Shown here: positions 6,920 through 15,299 of the stretch, piece after piece
Layout: every line of letters begins with the position of its first letter
How positions within the stretch are numbered: the first letter of the stretch is position 1
From: Dehalococcoidia bacterium
GTDB lineage: Bacteria; Chloroflexota; Dehalococcoidia; Lucifugimonadales; Australimonadaceae
NCBI GenBank assembly: GCA_021296055.1
Contig: JAGWBE010000001.1
Location: 57,821 to 85,661 of the forward strand
DNA length: 27,841 nt
Direction: 5' to 3'
The notes under the pieces: generated by a model
Told to the model about the DNA's origin: nothing
Database searches by the model: none
The model's input: the letters and a program-made list of their open reading frames with translations, nothing else
Translations under genes and position numbers: made by a program

Positions 6920-8506
6920 ATGGCCAATCTGATCTCGCGCTCGCAACGCCCGCCGCTGTTCGTCGCCGTGCCAGCGGCATTGATTGGGCTGCTGCTCTTG
7001 CTGCCGCCCATCTACCTCGTCGTCCGCACCTTCGACGCGGGAACGGCGGTGTTCGACCTGCTGCTCACCGCGCGGACGGGCGGGATTCTGCTGCGCACGC
7101 TGCTGCTGATGGCGATCGTCACGGCGGCGTCCGTCGCCATCGGCGCGCCGCTGGCGTGGTTGCTGGAGCGGACGGACCTACCGATGCGCCGCGTGTTAGG
7201 CGTGCTGGCGGCGCTGCCGCTGGTGATGCCCAGCTACGTCTACGCGCTCATCGTCGTGTTGGCGCTGGGGCCGCGCGGCATGCTGCAAGGCTGGCTGGAG
7301 CCGCTCGGCGTCGAGCGGCTGCCGGAGGTGTTCGGACTGCCCGGCGCCGCCTTCACCATCACCCTGCTCAGCTACCCCTACGTGCTCCTGCCGGTGCGCG
7401 CGAGCCTGGCGCGGATGGACCCGGCGTTCGAGGAGGCGGCGCGCAGCCTGGGGCGGTCGGCGGTGGGCACGTACCTCCAGGTGACGGCGCCGTTGCTGCG
7501 TCCGGCCATCGTGGCCGGGGCGCTGCTTGCGGCGCTCTACACGCTCAGCGACTTCGGCGCCGTGTCGCTCCTGCGCTACCACACCTTCACATGGTCGATC
7601 TTCATCCAGTACGGCTCCGCGTTCGACCGGACGCTTGCGGCGGGATTATCGCTCGCGCTGATGCTGCTGGCGCTCGCGCTGGTGGCGATGGAGGCGTCGA
7701 GCCGAGGCGGCGGGCGCTACTACCGCTCGACGCCGGGCGCGGCGCGTCGAGCGCGGCGGATAGCGCTCGGCAAGTGGAAGTGGCCTGCGGCGGCGTTCGC
7801 GTGGGGCGTAGTGGCGGTCGCCCTCGCCGCGCCCCTGGCGGTGCTGGGCTACTGGGTCGCTCGCGGCGTGAGCGCGGGCGAGCCGTTGGACGTGCTATGG
7901 ACGGCGGGGCGCAACTCGCTCTACGCCTCGGGGTTGGCCGCGCTCGCTGCGGCGATGGCGGCAGTGCCCGTAGCGCTGCTCTCCGTGCGCTACTCTGGTT
8001 GGGCGGGCATCGTCCTCGACCGCCTGACTTACGTGGGATTCGCACTGCCGGGGATCGCCGTGGCGCTCGCGTTCGTCTTCTTCGCCACCGCCTACGCGGG
8101 CTTCCTCTATCAGTCGATGCCCTTGCTGGTGCTGGCCTACCTGGTGCTGTTCCTGCCCGCGGCGGCGGGAGCGGCGCAGGCATCGCTGCGCCAGGTGAGC
8201 CCGCGCTTGGAGGAGGCGGCGCGGAGTTTAGGCCGAACGCCGTGGCAAGCGTTCGCGGCGGTTACGCTGCCCTTGCTGGGGCGCGGCGTGCTGGCCGGGG
8301 CGACGCTCGTTTTCCTGCTGTCGATGAAGGAGCTGCCCGCGACACTTATCTTGAGCCCCATCGGCTTCAAGACGCTCGCCTCGGCGGTGTGGTCGGCGGC
8401 GGAGGAGGCGTTCTTCGCCCGCGCCGCCGCGCCCGCCTTGCTCCTCGTCGTCGCCGCTTCCCTGCCCCTCGCCTACCTCAGCTTTCGCCAGGAGCGGGAG
8501 GAGTAA
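6920..8506 (+). CDS. ABC transporter permease, fused two-domain, iron(III) type (FbpB-like)
   Basis: Membrane channel of the importer whose binding protein is encoded just upstream. The 528-aa protein holds two BPD_transp_1 domains in tandem, as in FbpB/SfuB permeases, with about 12 hydrophobic helices. Each half has the EAA loop that docks onto an ATPase: EEAARSLGRSAVGTYLQVTAPLLRP in the first half and EEAARSLGRTPWQAFAAVTLPLL in the second. The ATG at 6920 has only a weak ribosome site, because the 103-bp duplication described above separates it from the binding-protein gene. The operon stops here: the next gene is on the other strand, and no ATP-binding subunit is attached. The ATPase at 15.3-16.4 kb, or another in the genome, would have to serve it. 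Confidence 0.9.
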   Translation: MANLISRSQRPPLFVAVPAALIGLLLLLPPIYLVVRTFDAGTAVFDLLLTARTGGILLRTLLLMAIVTAASVAIGAPLAWLLERTDLPMRRVLGVLAALPLVMPSYVYALIVVLALGPRGMLQGWLEPLGVERLPEVFGLPGAAFTITLLSYPYVLLPVRASLARMDPAFEEAARSLGRSAVGTYLQVTAPLLRPAIVAGALLAALYTLSDFGAVSLLRYHTFTWSIFIQYGSAFDRTLAAGLSLALMLLALALVAMEASSRGGGRYYRSTPGAARRARRIALGKWKWPAAAFAWGVVAVALAAPLAVLGYWVARGVSAGEPLDVLWTAGRNSLYASGLAALAAAMAAVPVALLSVRYSGWAGIVLDRLTYVGFALPGIAVALAFVFFATAYAGFLYQSMPLLVLAYLVLFLPAAAGAAQASLRQVSPRLEEAARSLGRTPWQAFAAVTLPLLGRGVLAGATLVFLLSMKELPATLILSPIGFKTLASAVWSAAEEAFFARAAAPALLLVVAASLPLAYLSFRQEREE

Positions 8507-8533
8507 GGGTGTCGCGCGTTACGCGTTAAAAGT

Positions 8534-8562
8534 GTAGGGACAGGTTTGAAACCTGTCCCTAC
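8534..8562. terminator. Perfect palindrome between convergent genes (terminator or REP element)
   Basis: GTAGGGACAGGTTT and its exact reverse complement AAACCTGTCCCTAC are separated by a single G. The element lies between the stop codons of the permease (+) and katG (-), 28 and 55 bp away. It is well placed as a bidirectional terminator. Its precision also suggests a member of a dispersed palindrome family. Confidence 0.6.
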
Positions 8563-8616
8563 GGGGTCTGTGAGGCCGGGGTTGCCCCCTTCCGTTCACC
8601 TTGAGGGTGGCGACGA

Positions 8617-10749
8617 CTAGCCCAGGTCGTAGCGGTCGAGGTTCATCACCTTGTCCCACGCGCTCACGAAGTCGCGCACGAACGTCCCCTGCGCGTCGTC
8701 GCAGCCGTAGACCTCCGCCAGCGCCCGGAGCTCCGAGTTGGAGCCGAACGCCAAGTCCACTCTGGTGGCCGTCCACTTCACCTCGCCCGTCCGGCGGTCG
8801 CGCCCCTCGAACGCGTCCTCGGCGCCGGACGACGCGCTCCACTCCGTGTCCATGTCCAGCAGGTTCACGAAGAAGTCGTTCGTCAGCGCGCCCGGCCGGT
8901 CGGTGAAGACGCCGTGCTGCGACTGCCCGGTGTTCGCGTTCAAGACGCGCAGGCCGCCGAGCAGCGCGGTCATCTCCGGCGCCGTCAGCGTCAGCATGTA
9001 CGCCCGCTCGACCAGCAACTCTTCCGGCCTGCCCGCCTGCCCCGCCTGGACGTAGTTGCGGAACCCGTCCGCCTTCGGCTCCAGCACCGCGAACGACTCC
9101 TCGTCCGTCCACTCCTCCGAGGCGTCGGTGCGCCCCGGCGTGAACGGAACTTGCACGTCGTGGCCGCCGTTGCGCGCGGCCTGCTCCACGCCCGAGCATC
9201 CCGCCAGGACGATGAGGTCGGCCAGCGACACCCGCTTCCCGCCGCTCTGCGCGCCGTTGAACTCCGCCTGGATCTGCTCCAGCGTCCGCAGCGCCGTGCT
9301 GAGTGCCGCCGGGTCGTTCACTTCCCAGTCCTTCTGCGGCGCGAGGCGAACGCGCGCGCCATTGGCGCCGCCGCGCTTGTCCGTGCCCCGGAACGACGAC
9401 GACGACGCCCACGCCGTCGCCACCAGCTGCGAGACCGACAGCCCCGACGCCAGAATCTTCGCCTTCAGGTCGGCGACGTCCTGCGCCCCGATCAACTCGT
9501 GGTTGACCTCAGGGACGGGGTCTTGCCACAACTGCGGCTCCGACGGAACCAGTGGCCCGACGTAGCGGCTGCGCGGCCCCATGTCGCGGTGAATCAGCTT
9601 GAACCACGCCCTGGCGAACGCGTCCTCGAACGCCGCCTGATCCTCTAGGAACCGCTTCGCGATGGACGCGTAGTTCCCGTCCATCCGCAGCGACAGGTCG
9701 GTCGTCAGCATCATCGGAGCGTGCTTCTTCGACGGGTCGTGCGCGTCCGGCACCGTCGCCACCGACGCCGCGTTCGCGGGCGCGTACTGCGACTTGCCGG
9801 CGGGGCTCTTCGTCAACTCCCACTCGTGGCCGTGCAGGTTCTCGAAGAAGTTGTTGTCCCACTTCACCGGGTCGTTCGTCCAGGCGCCCTCCAGCCCGCT
9901 CGTCACCGTCTCGCTCCCCTTGCCGCTGCCGTACTTGTTCCGCCAGCCCAGGCCCTGCTCCTCGATGCCCGCGCCTTCCGGCTCGGGGCCAACGTTCTCC
10001 TCGGCGACGGCGCCGTGCGCCTTGCCGAACGTGTGTCCGCCGGCAATCAGCGCCACCGTCTCCTCGTCGTTCATCGCCATGCGCTTGAAGGTGTTGCGGA
10101 TGTAGTTCGCCGCCAGCGCCGGGTCGGGGTTCCCGTTCGGCCCCTCCGGGTTCACGTAGATCAGCCCCATGTGGTCGGCGCCGAGCGGCCCCTTGAGCTC
10201 GCCGTCACTGGTGTGCCGCTCGTCCCCCAGCCACGTCTCCTCCGACCCCCAGTCCGTGTCGTCCGGCTCCCATACGTCCGGGCGCCCGAACGCGAACCCG
10301 AACGTCTTGAATCCCATCGACTCCAGCGCGCAGTTCCCCGCGAAGATGATGAGGTCGGCCCACGACAGCTTCCGCCCGTACTTCTGCTTGATCGGCCACA
10401 GCAGCCGTCGCGCCTTGTCCAGGTTCCCGTTGTCCGGCCAGCTGTTCAGCGGCGCGAACCGCTGGTGCCCCGACCCGCCGCCGCCGCGCCCGTCGCTGAT
10501 GCGGTATGTCCCCGCCGCGTGCCACGTCATCCGGATGAACAGCGGCCCGTAGTGTCCGTAGTCCGCCGGCCACCACTCCTGCGACGTGGTCATCACCTCC
10601 TCGATGTCCTTCTTCAACGCCTCGACGTCCAGCGTCTTCACCGCCTCGGCGTAGTCGAAGTCCTTGTCCATCGGATCCGACTGAGGGGAGTTCCGGCGCA
10701 GCGCCTGCAGGCTCAGCTGATTCGGCCACCAGTACTGGTTGGTAGTCAT
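8617..10749 (-). CDS. katG: Catalase-peroxidase KatG
   Basis: Bifunctional haem catalase-peroxidase that destroys H2O2. The distal site is R73, W76 and H77 (RMTWHAAGTYR). The Met-Tyr-Trp adduct residues W76, Y198 and M224 and the proximal haem ligand H239 (AGGHTFGKAHG) show exactly the spacing known for M. tuberculosis KatG (W107, Y229, M255, H270). The C-terminal duplicated domain is present and the length (710 aa) is only slightly below normal. The ATG at 10749 follows GGAGGGACGAC. It has a long leader with a hairpin and is separated by 119 bp from the hydrolase gene upstream, so it probably has its own promoter. No OxyR, Fur or PerR gene lies nearby. Confidence 0.98.
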   Translation of the reverse strand: MTTNQYWWPNQLSLQALRRNSPQSDPMDKDFDYAEAVKTLDVEALKKDIEEVMTTSQEWWPADYGHYGPLFIRMTWHAAGTYRISDGRGGGGSGHQRFAPLNSWPDNGNLDKARRLLWPIKQKYGRKLSWADLIIFAGNCALESMGFKTFGFAFGRPDVWEPDDTDWGSEETWLGDERHTSDGELKGPLGADHMGLIYVNPEGPNGNPDPALAANYIRNTFKRMAMNDEETVALIAGGHTFGKAHGAVAEENVGPEPEGAGIEEQGLGWRNKYGSGKGSETVTSGLEGAWTNDPVKWDNNFFENLHGHEWELTKSPAGKSQYAPANAASVATVPDAHDPSKKHAPMMLTTDLSLRMDGNYASIAKRFLEDQAAFEDAFARAWFKLIHRDMGPRSRYVGPLVPSEPQLWQDPVPEVNHELIGAQDVADLKAKILASGLSVSQLVATAWASSSSFRGTDKRGGANGARVRLAPQKDWEVNDPAALSTALRTLEQIQAEFNGAQSGGKRVSLADLIVLAGCSGVEQAARNGGHDVQVPFTPGRTDASEEWTDEESFAVLEPKADGFRNYVQAGQAGRPEELLVERAYMLTLTAPEMTALLGGLRVLNANTGQSQHGVFTDRPGALTNDFFVNLLDMDTEWSASSGAEDAFEGRDRRTGEVKWTATRVDLAFGSNSELRALAEVYGCDDAQGTFVRDFVSAWDKVMNLDRYDLG

Positions 10750-10780
10750 GTCGTCCCTCCGCTCTCGTCTTCCGGTTGCG

Positions 10781-10803
10781 GCGCAGCCTTACGGCGGCTG
10801 CGC
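10781..10803 (-). promoter_or_regulatory. Hairpin/inverted repeat in the katG leader
   Basis: Inverted repeat GCGCAGCC - 7 nt - GGCTGCGC, 31 bp upstream of the katG ATG. On the minus strand a TTGACA and a TATGCT lie just upstream of it, but only 8 bp apart, so they do not form one normal promoter. The hairpin may be an operator or a 5'-leader structure. Confidence 0.4.
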
Positions 10804-10868
10804 AGCGCTAGCATAGCACCGATTGTCAACTCCAACGCAAGCCTCGCCGATGCCCGCGCTAGGCCCCC

Positions 10869-11747
10869 CTATGCTTTCAGGAAGTTGGCGATCACCCGAT
10901 CGTGCTCTTCGGGGTGCTCCCACTGCGGCCAGTGGGCCGCGTCGAGCATGCAGTAGTACGCCGCGCCGGGGATGATGCCGGCGATGCGCTCCCCCACATC
11001 CGGCCCCGAGCCCGGATTCTTGTCGCTCCAGAACACCAACGTCGGGTGGGAGATGGTCTTGAGGTCGTCCTCGGTCAGGTACTGGTTGCGGTCTTTGCCG
11101 ATGCCCAGGCCGTTGGCGACCACCTTGCGGAGCGCCGCATTCACGTCCGGGCGCGTGTAGAGCGCGTAGCGAAGGTCGACCAACTCGTCGGTGACGCGGT
11201 CGGGCGCGGCCATCAGCCACTCGAGGCGGCGGCGGATCGTCTCCTTGCTCGGGCTTTCAAGCGCCGCGAGGGAGCGCTGCGTGAGCGCGTCGGAGCCGCC
11301 GGCCATGTCGATCTTGACGACGCCCGGCTCCCACCGCACTCCGGCGGTGGTGTTGAGGATGATCTTGCCGACGCGGTCGGGGTAGCGCAGCGCGGTGCTC
11401 ATCGCCACCCAGCCGCCGAGCGACTCGCCCTCGATGTGCGCCTTCTCCACTCCCATCTGATCGAGCAAATCGACGATCTGATCGGAGAACTGCAGGCAGT
11501 ACTTCTCCTCGTCGAACGGCTCGGGCTTACCGGAGAAGCCGTGCCAGAGCAGGTCGATAGAGAGGACGCGGAAGCCCTCGGCGGCGAGGGGCAGCACGTT
11601 GCGGGCGTAGGCTTCGGCATGGCCGCCGACGCCGTGGATGAGGACGAGCGCCTCGCCCTCTCCAGCCTCGATGGCGCGAGTGACGTGCTTGCCTTTGTCG
11701 TAGAGCCTGACTTCGGCGCCGATCAGTTCGTTCCAGATGCTGGTCAT
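10869..11747 (-). CDS. Alpha/beta hydrolase (meta-cleavage product hydrolase-like)
   Basis: Serine hydrolase of the alpha/beta fold, similar in layout to MhpC/BphD-type C-C hydrolases and to esterases of that branch. Oxyanion loop HGVGGHAEAY (38-47), nucleophile elbow GESLGG (S109), acid probably D242 (FWSDKNPG), and base H272 (DAAHWPQWEHPEEH). The ATG at 11747 is preceded by AGAGAGGTTCT. C-C hydrolases act after extradiol ring cleavage, and a LigB-type dioxygenase gene lies 5 kb away, but the two are not in one operon, so the link is only suggestive. Same strand as the aminotransferase and small membrane protein upstream. Confidence 0.85.
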   Translation of the reverse strand: MTSIWNELIGAEVRLYDKGKHVTRAIEAGEGEALVLIHGVGGHAEAYARNVLPLAAEGFRVLSIDLLWHGFSGKPEPFDEEKYCLQFSDQIVDLLDQMGVEKAHIEGESLGGWVAMSTALRYPDRVGKIILNTTAGVRWEPGVVKIDMAGGSDALTQRSLAALESPSKETIRRRLEWLMAAPDRVTDELVDLRYALYTRPDVNAALRKVVANGLGIGKDRNQYLTEDDLKTISHPTLVFWSDKNPGSGPDVGERIAGIIPGAAYYCMLDAAHWPQWEHPEEHDRVIANFLKA

Positions 11748-11820
11748 AGAACCTCTCTTGCGTGATGGGATGACGACGCGAGTGTTTCACGCACGCCGGA
11801 GGAGCGTCAAGCGCGAGGCG

Positions 11821-12039
11821 CTAGCCTTGCCGGTTCGAGCGGCGGGCGCCGCGGAGCGCCACGATGAGGGGCGCGAGCACCAGCCACAGGGCGATGGTGA
11901 CGGTCATAGCGTCGCCGTAGGAAAGGGTGGGGACGCCGAGGCGCGGCGCGAGCATGCCCCAGAACATCATCAGCATCCACGAGCTGAGGAAGAAGCCGCC
12001 GCCCGCGACGGGGATGGCGAAGATAGCCGCACAGCCCAC
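11821..12039 (-). CDS. Small two-helix membrane protein, unknown function
   Basis: Short protein (72 aa) with two hydrophobic helices (about AAIFAIPVAGGGFFLSSWML and AMTVTIALWLVLAPLIVAL), ending in a basic tail (RGARRSNRQG). The GTG at 12039 is chosen because GGAGG lies 10 nt upstream; a TTG at 12060 in the same frame would place that GGAGG inside the coding sequence. It lies between the aminotransferase and the hydrolase on the same strand. I do not recognise the family. It could be a small accessory subunit of a transporter or simply a membrane peptide. Confidence 0.5.
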   Translation of the reverse strand: MGCAAIFAIPVAGGGFFLSSWMLMMFWGMLAPRLGVPTLSYGDAMTVTIALWLVLAPLIVALRGARRSNRQG

Positions 12040-12125
12040 GGCTAGGGAGCCTCCGAGCAAGCAGCGAGCGCGGTCATTCCCGCCGCTGGGCTAACCGCCG
12101 GCCACGCGCCCATCCGCAGCATTCG

Positions 12126-13505
12126 TTAGGCCAGGCCCACGTGCGTTTCGACGCGCGATAGGGCGCGGTCTACGATGTCCACGATCTGGTCGAGGTCGTC
12201 CTTGGTGACGGTGAGCGGCGGGGTGAGGAAGAAGCGGTCGGTTACGCGGGCGAAGAGGCCGAGCTCGGCCATCGTGTTGTTCAGCAGTTTGACCGCCTCG
12301 GGGTTAGTCACCAACGGCGTGCCGTCGTCGGGGTCGGCGACGAGCTCGAGGCCGCACATCAGTCCGAGGCCGCGCGCCTCAGCCACGGCAGGGTGGCGGT
12401 CGGCGAGGGCATTGAGGGAGTCGAGGAGATAGGCGCCCATGCGCTCGGAGTTCTCAATCAGTCCCTCACGCTCCATGATGTCGAGGTTGACGAGGCCCGC
12501 CGCGCCGCCTGCGGGGTGGCCGCCGTAGGTGAAGCCATGACGGAAGGCGGCGTCGGGCGTCTTGAACGACTCGAACACGCGGTCGCTGGCGATGCACGCG
12601 CCGACGGGGAAATAGCCGCTGGTGATGCCCTTGGCGACGGTCATCAGGTCGGGGCGCCCCTCCGGCCAGTGCTCCATCCCGAACCACCGCCCTGTGCGCC
12701 CGAAGCCGGTGATCACCTCGTCGGCGATGAGCAGCACGCCGTGGCGGTCGCAGATGCGCCGCAGCTCGGGCCAATACTCGGCAGGCGGCACGGCGACGCC
12801 GGCGGAGAAGGAGATAGGCTCGGCGATGACGGCGGCGAAGGTCTCGGGGCCTTCGGCCAGCATGATGTCCTCGACCGCGCGGGCGCAGCTCAGCGCGAAC
12901 TCGGCCGGGCTCTCCTTCATCCCCCCAGGCGCGTAGTAGAGGGGCTGCGGGGCGATGCGCGTGGTGTCGGGCAGAATGGGGGCGAAGCGGTCGCCGTCAG
13001 CGTAGTGAGACGACGTTACGCTCAGCGCGCCGCGCGAGATGCCGTGGTACGAGTCGCGGCGGGCGATGAACTTGGCGCGCTGCGGTTCGCCGTTGTTGGC
13101 GTGGTACTGGTAGGCGACCTTGAGCGCCGTCTCCACGGCCTCCGCGCCGCCGCTGGTGAAGTAGAGGTGGTCGAGGCCGGGCGGCGTGAGCGAGGCCACC
13201 TTGGCGGCCAGCGCGATGACCTGGGGGGAGGCGAAGTGGAAGGTGCTGGCGTAGTGGAGCGTGGCGAGCTGGTCGCGCACGGCGTCGGCAATCTCGGTGC
13301 GCCCGTGGCCGACGTTCACCAGCACGAGGCCGGCGGCGCCGTCGAACATCCAGTTGCCGTAGGCGTCGCGAATCTTGACGCCCTTGCCCTCCACGGCGAT
13401 GGGCACGCCGTCCTCCGCCAGGTTGCTCCACGCCTGGGTAGGCAGCCAGTAATGGTCGAGGGCTTGGCGCTCCATCGCCTGGGCGGCGGTCTGCTGTGCG
13501 GTCAT
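12126..13505 (-). CDS. Class III pyridoxal-phosphate aminotransferase (omega-transaminase type)
   Basis: Transfers an amino group, typically from an omega-amino acid, diamine or similar primary amine, to pyruvate or another keto acid. Fold type I class III marks: GAAGLVLVNVGHG, FTSGGAEAVETALK, YHGISRGALSVT, LLIADEVITGFGRTG (D262 binds the pyridine nitrogen) and the Schiff-base Lys K292 in TVAKGITSGYFPVGA. Full length at 459 aa. The ATG at 13505 follows AGGAGGCCCC. It sits 57 bp after the permease gene of the ABC importer, so the imported compound may be an amine or give one after hydrolysis. Taurine, putrescine and beta-alanine transaminases are all of this class; the substrate is open. Confidence 0.92.
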   Translation of the reverse strand: MTAQQTAAQAMERQALDHYWLPTQAWSNLAEDGVPIAVEGKGVKIRDAYGNWMFDGAAGLVLVNVGHGRTEIADAVRDQLATLHYASTFHFASPQVIALAAKVASLTPPGLDHLYFTSGGAEAVETALKVAYQYHANNGEPQRAKFIARRDSYHGISRGALSVTSSHYADGDRFAPILPDTTRIAPQPLYYAPGGMKESPAEFALSCARAVEDIMLAEGPETFAAVIAEPISFSAGVAVPPAEYWPELRRICDRHGVLLIADEVITGFGRTGRWFGMEHWPEGRPDLMTVAKGITSGYFPVGACIASDRVFESFKTPDAAFRHGFTYGGHPAGGAAGLVNLDIMEREGLIENSERMGAYLLDSLNALADRHPAVAEARGLGLMCGLELVADPDDGTPLVTNPEAVKLLNNTMAELGLFARVTDRFFLTPPLTVTKDDLDQIVDIVDRALSRVETHVGLA

Positions 13506-13562
13506 AGAGGGGCCTCCTGATGTTGGGGGCGATGATACCGCAGCGGAGGCCGGGCGCGCGCG

Positions 13563-15299
13563 TCAGCGGCCTTGAATCGTGACGCGCTGGGCGACGAGCT
13601 GCGCGATGACGGCGACGACGACGGTGAGGATGGTGATGATTACGCCGACGACGGCGGCGGCTTCTAGGCTCTCGTCGCGGATGAGGTCGAGCTGGAGCAG
13701 GGAGAGGGGGCGGTTGGCGCTGCCCGCAAGCAAGACAATGCGGCTGATGTCGCGAACCGCGCTGACGAACGTGACCATCGCGACGGCGACGATGGTCGGC
13801 GCCATAATCGGCAGCAGCACGCGCCTATAGGCGTAGAGCCACGAACCGCCGGAGATGCGCGCCGCCTCCTCCACGTCCGCGCCGATCTGCAAGAAGGTGG
13901 CGCGGAACATCTGCACGCCGACGGTGATGGCGCCGAGGGTCACGGCGATGACCAGCACGAAGGTGCTGGTGTGCAAGGGGCGGAATATGGGAATGGAGAT
14001 CACCATCCACAGCATTCCCAAACCAAGCAGCACGCCCGGCAACGCCCAGGGCAGCCAGGAGATGAAGTCGAGGGTCATGCGGAAGCGGAAGCGCGTCCGC
14101 ACGACGACGTAGGCGACGAGAGAGAACCAGACGGCGGCCAGCAGGGCGGCGCTGCCCCCCAAGACCAGTGTGTTGCGCATGGAGCCGATAAAGATAGGGT
14201 CGGTGAGGACGCGGTCCCAGTGGTGCAGCGTGAACGTCCCGTTAGGCAGGCCGAAGAAGCCGAAAAGCTTCATAAAGGTGCCCGTTATCAGGAAGGCGAG
14301 GGGCAGCACGGTGGCCATTGCGATGAAGAACATCACGACGCCGAACGTAGGCCAGCGCCAGCCGCCCAGGCGCGTGCGGTTGACCTGATAGCGTCCGGTT
14401 ACGGTGGCGTAGTTGCGCCGGCCGATGAAGCGGTACTGTAAGAGGACGAAGGGGATCATAACGGCGAGGATGAGGATGCTCAGCGCGGCGGCGCGTCCCG
14501 GGTAGGCGGGGTCGAGCTTGACGAACTTCCAAATCATCGTGCTGAAGACGTCCACGCCCGCCCGGCCGCCCAGCGCCAGCTCGATCTCGAAGGCTTGCAG
14601 GGAGATGACGGCGGACATCAACGTCACGACCAGGATTGCAGGCAGCATGATGGGCACGACGACGCGCCACACTGTGCTAAACACGCTCGCGCCGGAGATG
14701 CGCGAAGCCTCTTCAAGGGCGGAGTCCATATTGCGGAACGCGGGCGCCAACAAGACGACCTTGATGGCGATGGAGCCGGTCAACAGGTGCACCCAGACGA
14801 TGCCCCACCACGAGTAAATGTTGAAGAGCGGGCCGTTCACGAACGGCAAGCGCATCGCCAACTCGTTCAGGTAGCCGTAGGAGGGATGGAGCAGCAGCAC
14901 CCAGCCAAGCAGCACCGGCAGCGTGGGCATGAAGAAGACCATCCAGAAACCGAACTCCAGCCAGCGGCGGCCGGGCAGATCGGTGCGGGTGATGAGCCAC
15001 ACGAAGATGATGGCCACCGCTACAGCTATGGCCTGGCGCGTGATGGTGAGCGTGAGCGTGTTGATGAGCGACTGGCGGATGCCGGGGCTGGTGAACGCGG
15101 CCTTCCAGCCCTCGAGGCTGAATTGGGCGCGCGCGCCGATGGTCTCCGCCTCGTAGAAGCTGTTGAAGAAGATGAGGACGATGGGGGTGAGCACCAAGAA
15201 GGCGACAAGCAGCAGCAGGGCGTAGAAGAGGAACGCCCGTCCGTTGAGCCTAGAGGCGAAGGGAGGCGGGCGCTCGGAGGCGGCGGCTACTGCGGCCAT
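13563..15299 (-). CDS. ABC transporter permease, fused two-domain (FbpB/PotBC-like)
   Basis: Membrane component of the importer encoded by this operon. The ATG at 15299 overlaps the ATPase stop by 13 bp, implying translational coupling; upstream in-frame codons belong to the ATPase gene in another frame. Two BPD_transp_1 domains in 578 aa, about 12 helices. EAA loops: LEEASRISGASVFSTVWRV and VEEAARISGGSWLYAYRRV. The start of the protein (MAAVAAASERPPPFASRLNGRAFLFY) is a short cytoplasmic tail before the first helix. Its organisation is the same as that of the permease at 6.9-8.5 kb, but the sequences differ clearly, so these are distinct systems. Confidence 0.92.
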   Translation of the reverse strand: MAAVAAASERPPPFASRLNGRAFLFYALLLLVAFLVLTPIVLIFFNSFYEAETIGARAQFSLEGWKAAFTSPGIRQSLINTLTLTITRQAIAVAVAIIFVWLITRTDLPGRRWLEFGFWMVFFMPTLPVLLGWVLLLHPSYGYLNELAMRLPFVNGPLFNIYSWWGIVWVHLLTGSIAIKVVLLAPAFRNMDSALEEASRISGASVFSTVWRVVVPIMLPAILVVTLMSAVISLQAFEIELALGGRAGVDVFSTMIWKFVKLDPAYPGRAAALSILILAVMIPFVLLQYRFIGRRNYATVTGRYQVNRTRLGGWRWPTFGVVMFFIAMATVLPLAFLITGTFMKLFGFFGLPNGTFTLHHWDRVLTDPIFIGSMRNTLVLGGSAALLAAVWFSLVAYVVVRTRFRFRMTLDFISWLPWALPGVLLGLGMLWMVISIPIFRPLHTSTFVLVIAVTLGAITVGVQMFRATFLQIGADVEEAARISGGSWLYAYRRVLLPIMAPTIVAVAMVTFVSAVRDISRIVLLAGSANRPLSLLQLDLIRDESLEAAAVVGVIITILTVVVAVIAQLVAQRVTIQGR

